Source of the DNA: Treponema sp. UBA1240
Lineage (GTDB): Bacteria; Spirochaetota; Spirochaetia; Treponematales; Treponemataceae
NCBI GenBank assembly: GCA_002308875.1
Contig: DBWK01000057.1
Span: forward strand, 12,915-21,455
DNA: 8,541 bases
Direction: 5' to 3'
Numbering within the stretch: position 1 is the first letter of the stretch; each line of letters starts with the position of its first letter. The notes under the pieces are model-generated. The model was not told where the DNA came from. It worked only from the letters and a program-made list of their open reading frames with translations, and made no database searches. Below, one piece after another: positions 7,132 through 8,541 of this stretch. The position numbers and the translations under genes are program-made.

Positions 7132-7741
7132 ACTTGTGAACAACGTAGCGGACTTTTCCCACTATCCTAAAATCGTCGCTTTCGCCGCTTTCGGTCATGG
7201 GCGCATACATCTTGTTGTCAGAAATAATGCGTACAAAGTCCTTGTCGCGCTGGAGACGTTTTACAAACGCCGCCCCCTTGTAGTTTATGGCATAAATGCC
7301 GTCCGTTCCATCATAGCCGAAAGTGTCGTAAAGAATAATGTCATTGTCAAAAAGAGTCGGCTCCATCGAGTCCCCGCGCACATAAGAGGCGCGTATATTG
7401 TTGCGGTACTTTTTAAGATTGGCAGGAAGCGCAACATAATCCATAATTTCCGCAGAATCGGGCAGTTCCTGACCCTTACCGGCGGAAAAAGCCTGTTCAT
7501 AAACCGGAATGTTTATAATATCTTTAGACGGTACATCGGGGTACAGCTTGAACTGTTCCATAGTAAGACCGAGAGATTCAACTATTTTAAGCCCCTCATC
7601 AAAGCCCGGCAGCCTTCCGAGCGAAATCTTGTTGCGAAGTGAACCGAGTATAAGACCTGTCTGTTCGCAAAGCCATTCCTGGTTCTTGTCCTGTTCAGAG
7701 AGCAAAAGCTTTACTTTTTTCCAAAATAGTTCCGCATCCAT
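7121..7741 (-). CDS. LexA/CI-like self-cleaving repressor (HTH + S24 peptidase)
   Basis: From the ATG at 7739-7741 the product is 206 residues, close to LexA (202). Residues about 5-65 form a helix-turn-helix DNA-binding region (QEWLCEQTGLILGSLRNKIS). Residues about 80-206 form an S24 peptidase domain: Ala87-Gly88 in AFSAGKG is the likely self-cleavage bond, Ser125 in VRGDSMEPT the nucleophile, and Lys161 in AFVKRL the general base. Ser-Lys spacing is 36, against 37 in LexA and UmuD. In this family RecA-ssDNA filaments stimulate cleavage and inactivate the repressor. It is divergent from the umuD-like/umuC operon across 97 bp containing inverted repeats, so it probably represses that operon and itself. 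An in-frame ATG at 7807 would add 22 residues (starting MSTKII) that fit no HTH family and would cover the -10 TATAAT at 7749-7754, so it is rejected. LexA itself is possible, but the HTH looks more phage-CI-like. Confidence 0.85.
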   Translation of the reverse strand: MDAELFWKKVKLLLSEQDKNQEWLCEQTGLILGSLRNKISLGRLPGFDEGLKIVESLGLTMEQFKLYPDVPSKDIINIPVYEQAFSAGKGQELPDSAEIMDYVALPANLKKYRNNIRASYVRGDSMEPTLFDNDIILYDTFGYDGTDGIYAINYKGAAFVKRLQRDKDFVRIISDNKMYAPMTESGESDDFRIVGKVRYVVHKLQG

Positions 7742-7748
7742 GCCGATT

Positions 7749-7754
7749 ATTATA
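7749..7754 (-). promoter_or_regulatory. -10 element giving a probably leaderless repressor mRNA
   Basis: On the minus strand a perfect TATAAT ends 7 bases before the ATG at 7741, so transcription would begin at or next to the start codon, as for lambda cI from its maintenance promoter. No Shine-Dalgarno sequence is present. The -35 at 17 bp is poor (TTTATT). Confidence 0.5.
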
Positions 7755-7775
7755 CAATGATTTTTTAATAAAATA

Positions 7776-7812
7776 AATAACTGTTTGGTTATTATTTTTG
7801 TTGACAAATAAT
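7776..7812. promoter_or_regulatory. Inverted repeats, candidate operator between repressor and umuDC-like operon
   Basis: Two adjoining palindromes lie in the divergent promoter region. The first is AATAAC-(6 nt)-GTTATT at 7776-7793. The second is ATTATTT-(8 nt)-AAATAAT at 7791-7812, which covers the -35 TTGACA of the operon promoter; a nested TTTGT-TG-ACAAA is centred on the same element. A third, TTATC-(10 nt)-GATAA at 7826-7845, straddles the -10 and start codon. A dimeric repressor bound here would block the operon. The arms differ in sequence, so which one is the real operator is unclear. Confidence 0.5.
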
Positions 7813-7829
7813 CGCCGCAGAATTATTAT
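7801..7829 (+). promoter_or_regulatory. Strong sigma-70 promoter of the umuD-like/umuC operon
   Basis: A perfect TTGACA (7801-7806) and TATTAT (7824-7829) are 17 bp apart. Transcription would begin near 7836-7839, at or a few bases before the ATG at 7839, and no Shine-Dalgarno sequence precedes it, so the transcript is probably leaderless. The -35 lies inside an inverted repeat, as expected of a repressed, inducible promoter. Confidence 0.75.
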
Positions 7830-7838
7830 CAAATTACA

Positions 7839-8144
7839 ATGATAAGCGGATTCCCCAGCCCCGCGCAGGGCTATGAAAGCAGTACGATAGATTTGAACAC
7901 AATCCTCATAAAGCACCCTGCCGCAACCGTTTTTATGCAAATAGAAAGTTCACGCTACCGCAATATGGGCATTTATGACGGAGACCTGCTTATAATTGAC
8001 AGGGCGCTGCCGTTTAATCCCAAAGCTCTTGTGGTTTATGAATCAGAAGGGCACTTTGCACTGGGGCGTGCGTGCAACATAGGGGATGAGATGCTTATTA
8101 CAGGCACAATAACTTACATAATACACACGGTAAAAAGAACATGA
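7839..8144 (+). CDS. umuD: Short UmuD'-like protein, naturally pre-truncated and lacking catalytic residues
   Basis: The 101-residue product begins MISGFPSPAQGY. E. coli UmuD (139 residues) is cut between Cys24 and Gly25, and its active form UmuD' begins GFPSPAADY. From that Gly the two align without gaps (IDLNxxLIxHPxAT, then GIxDGDLLIxD) for over 70 residues. At the catalytic Ser60 position lies Arg39 (ESSRYRNMG, not GDSM), and at Lys97 lies Gly76 (FALGRA). About 14-17 residues near the C-terminus are also absent compared with UmuD. It should therefore be unable to cleave itself and not need cleavage, acting directly as the UmuD' subunit of a Pol V-like translesion polymerase. The stop overlaps the umuC start (ATGA). 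No longer in-frame start with a missing N-terminal arm is apparent, and the promoter lies immediately upstream. E. coli comparison is from memory. Confidence 0.85.
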   Translation: MISGFPSPAQGYESSTIDLNTILIKHPAATVFMQIESSRYRNMGIYDGDLLIIDRALPFNPKALVVYESEGHFALGRACNIGDEMLITGTITYIIHTVKRT

Positions 8145-8541
8145 TTCTGCATGCCGACGGAAACTCTTTTTATGCCTCGTGCGAGCAGATTTACCGCCCC
8201 GACCTGCGCTCAAAACCGGTGGCGGTTCTCTCCAACAATGACGGCATAATAATCGCTCTGAACAAGGAAGCAAAAGCCTGCGGAATAAAACGCGGCGACC
8301 CTTACTTTAAGGTGCGCGCCTTGTGTGCTTTGCACGGTATTACAATCTTTTCCAGCAATTACACCCTTTATGCGGACATCAGCCGGAGAATTACTTCCAT
8401 ATATGCCGAATACGCGCCCGAAATTGAAGTGTATTCCATTGACGAATCTTTTTTGTTCTTTGATGACTGCAACTGGTCTATAAAAGACTATGAAGAAATA
8501 GGGTATGACCTTAAGCGCAGGATTATGAAGGAAGTAGGAAT
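8141..8541 (+). CDS. umuC: UmuC-like Y-family translesion DNA polymerase (5' part)
   Basis: The frame opens at the ATG overlapping the upstream stop (ATGA) and runs off the window after 133 complete codons; UmuC is normally about 420 residues, so only the palm/fingers start is visible. Features align with E. coli UmuC by number: Asp6 (metal binding) in HADGNSFYASCE, the steric-gate Tyr11, the VLSNNDGIIIALNKEAKACGIKRGDP region, SSNYTLYAD, and the catalytic pair Asp101-Glu102 in YSIDES. The enzyme copies past DNA lesions with low fidelity, in complex with UmuD' and RecA. It is translationally coupled to the short UmuD' gene and presumably controlled by the divergent repressor. No disruption is seen in the visible part. 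Confidence 0.93.
   Translation, partial: MILHADGNSFYASCEQIYRPDLRSKPVAVLSNNDGIIIALNKEAKACGIKRGDPYFKVRALCALHGITIFSSNYTLYADISRRITSIYAEYAPEIEVYSIDESFLFFDDCNWSIKDYEEIGYDLKRRIMKEVG

Noticed and set aside
7136..7642. 168-codon plus-strand ORF opposite the repressor
   Set aside because: The opposite frame has complete HTH and S24 motifs; this one is a shadow.
7742..7807. N-terminal extension of the repressor to an ATG at 7807
   Set aside because: The added residues resemble no HTH family and would translate through the -10 element and candidate operator.
1..8541. DGR template repeat, reverse transcriptase, transposase, tRNA or rRNA genes
   Set aside because: I looked for a second copy of the VR end (such as GTTTGTGCGATTCGG on either strand), for RT motifs and for insertion-sequence ends, and saw none; this was by eye.

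Overview
The window looks like chromosome from a host-associated Treponema-like spirochaete, of the gut or oral type. The reasons are moderate-to-low GC, two lipoproteins with a run of 8-9 glycines directly after the lipidated cysteine, a BspA-type leucine-rich-repeat lipoprotein, and a DUF1566-type lipoprotein whose C-terminus resembles the variable region of a diversity-generating retroelement (DGR). The genus is inferred; there is no rRNA or marker gene to prove it.

Layout. Positions 1-245 hold the 3' end of an unrecognised gene. A BspA-like surface lipoprotein (310-1905, minus) and a chitobiase-domain/DUF1566 lipoprotein (2413-3501, plus) are divergently transcribed. They are separated by about 500 bp of non-coding DNA that holds an array of 22-bp palindromic units with 4-nt variable spacers, an inverted repeat and a good sigma-70 promoter. 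Five bases after the second lipoprotein begins a 933-residue MmeI-like type IIL restriction-modification enzyme with nuclease and methylase in one chain (3507-6308). A DUF72/YecE-family gene overlaps its stop codon (6305-7111). A convergent gene (7121-7741, minus) encodes a LexA/CI-like self-cleaving repressor. Across a 97-bp bidirectional promoter with inverted repeats lies an error-prone polymerase operon: a very short UmuD homologue (7839-8144) overlapping umuC by ATGA (8141 to the window end).

Most interesting points. (1) The last ~40 codons of the 2413-3501 lipoprotein have the position, fold and sequence style of a DGR variable region. No reverse transcriptase or template repeat is in the window, so any diversification would act from elsewhere. 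(2) The UmuD homologue starts where E. coli UmuD is normally cut by RecA-stimulated self-cleavage, and gapless alignment puts Arg and Gly at the catalytic Ser and Lys positions. It looks like a gene-encoded, ready-made UmuD'. Damage sensing would then rest on the neighbouring self-cleaving repressor, which keeps a complete Ala-Gly/Ser/Lys set. (3) The palindrome array between the lipoprotein genes is not explained by any known feature.

Taken together, the region combines surface variation (lipoproteins), DNA defence (type IIL enzyme) and inducible mutagenesis (repressor plus Pol V-like operon).
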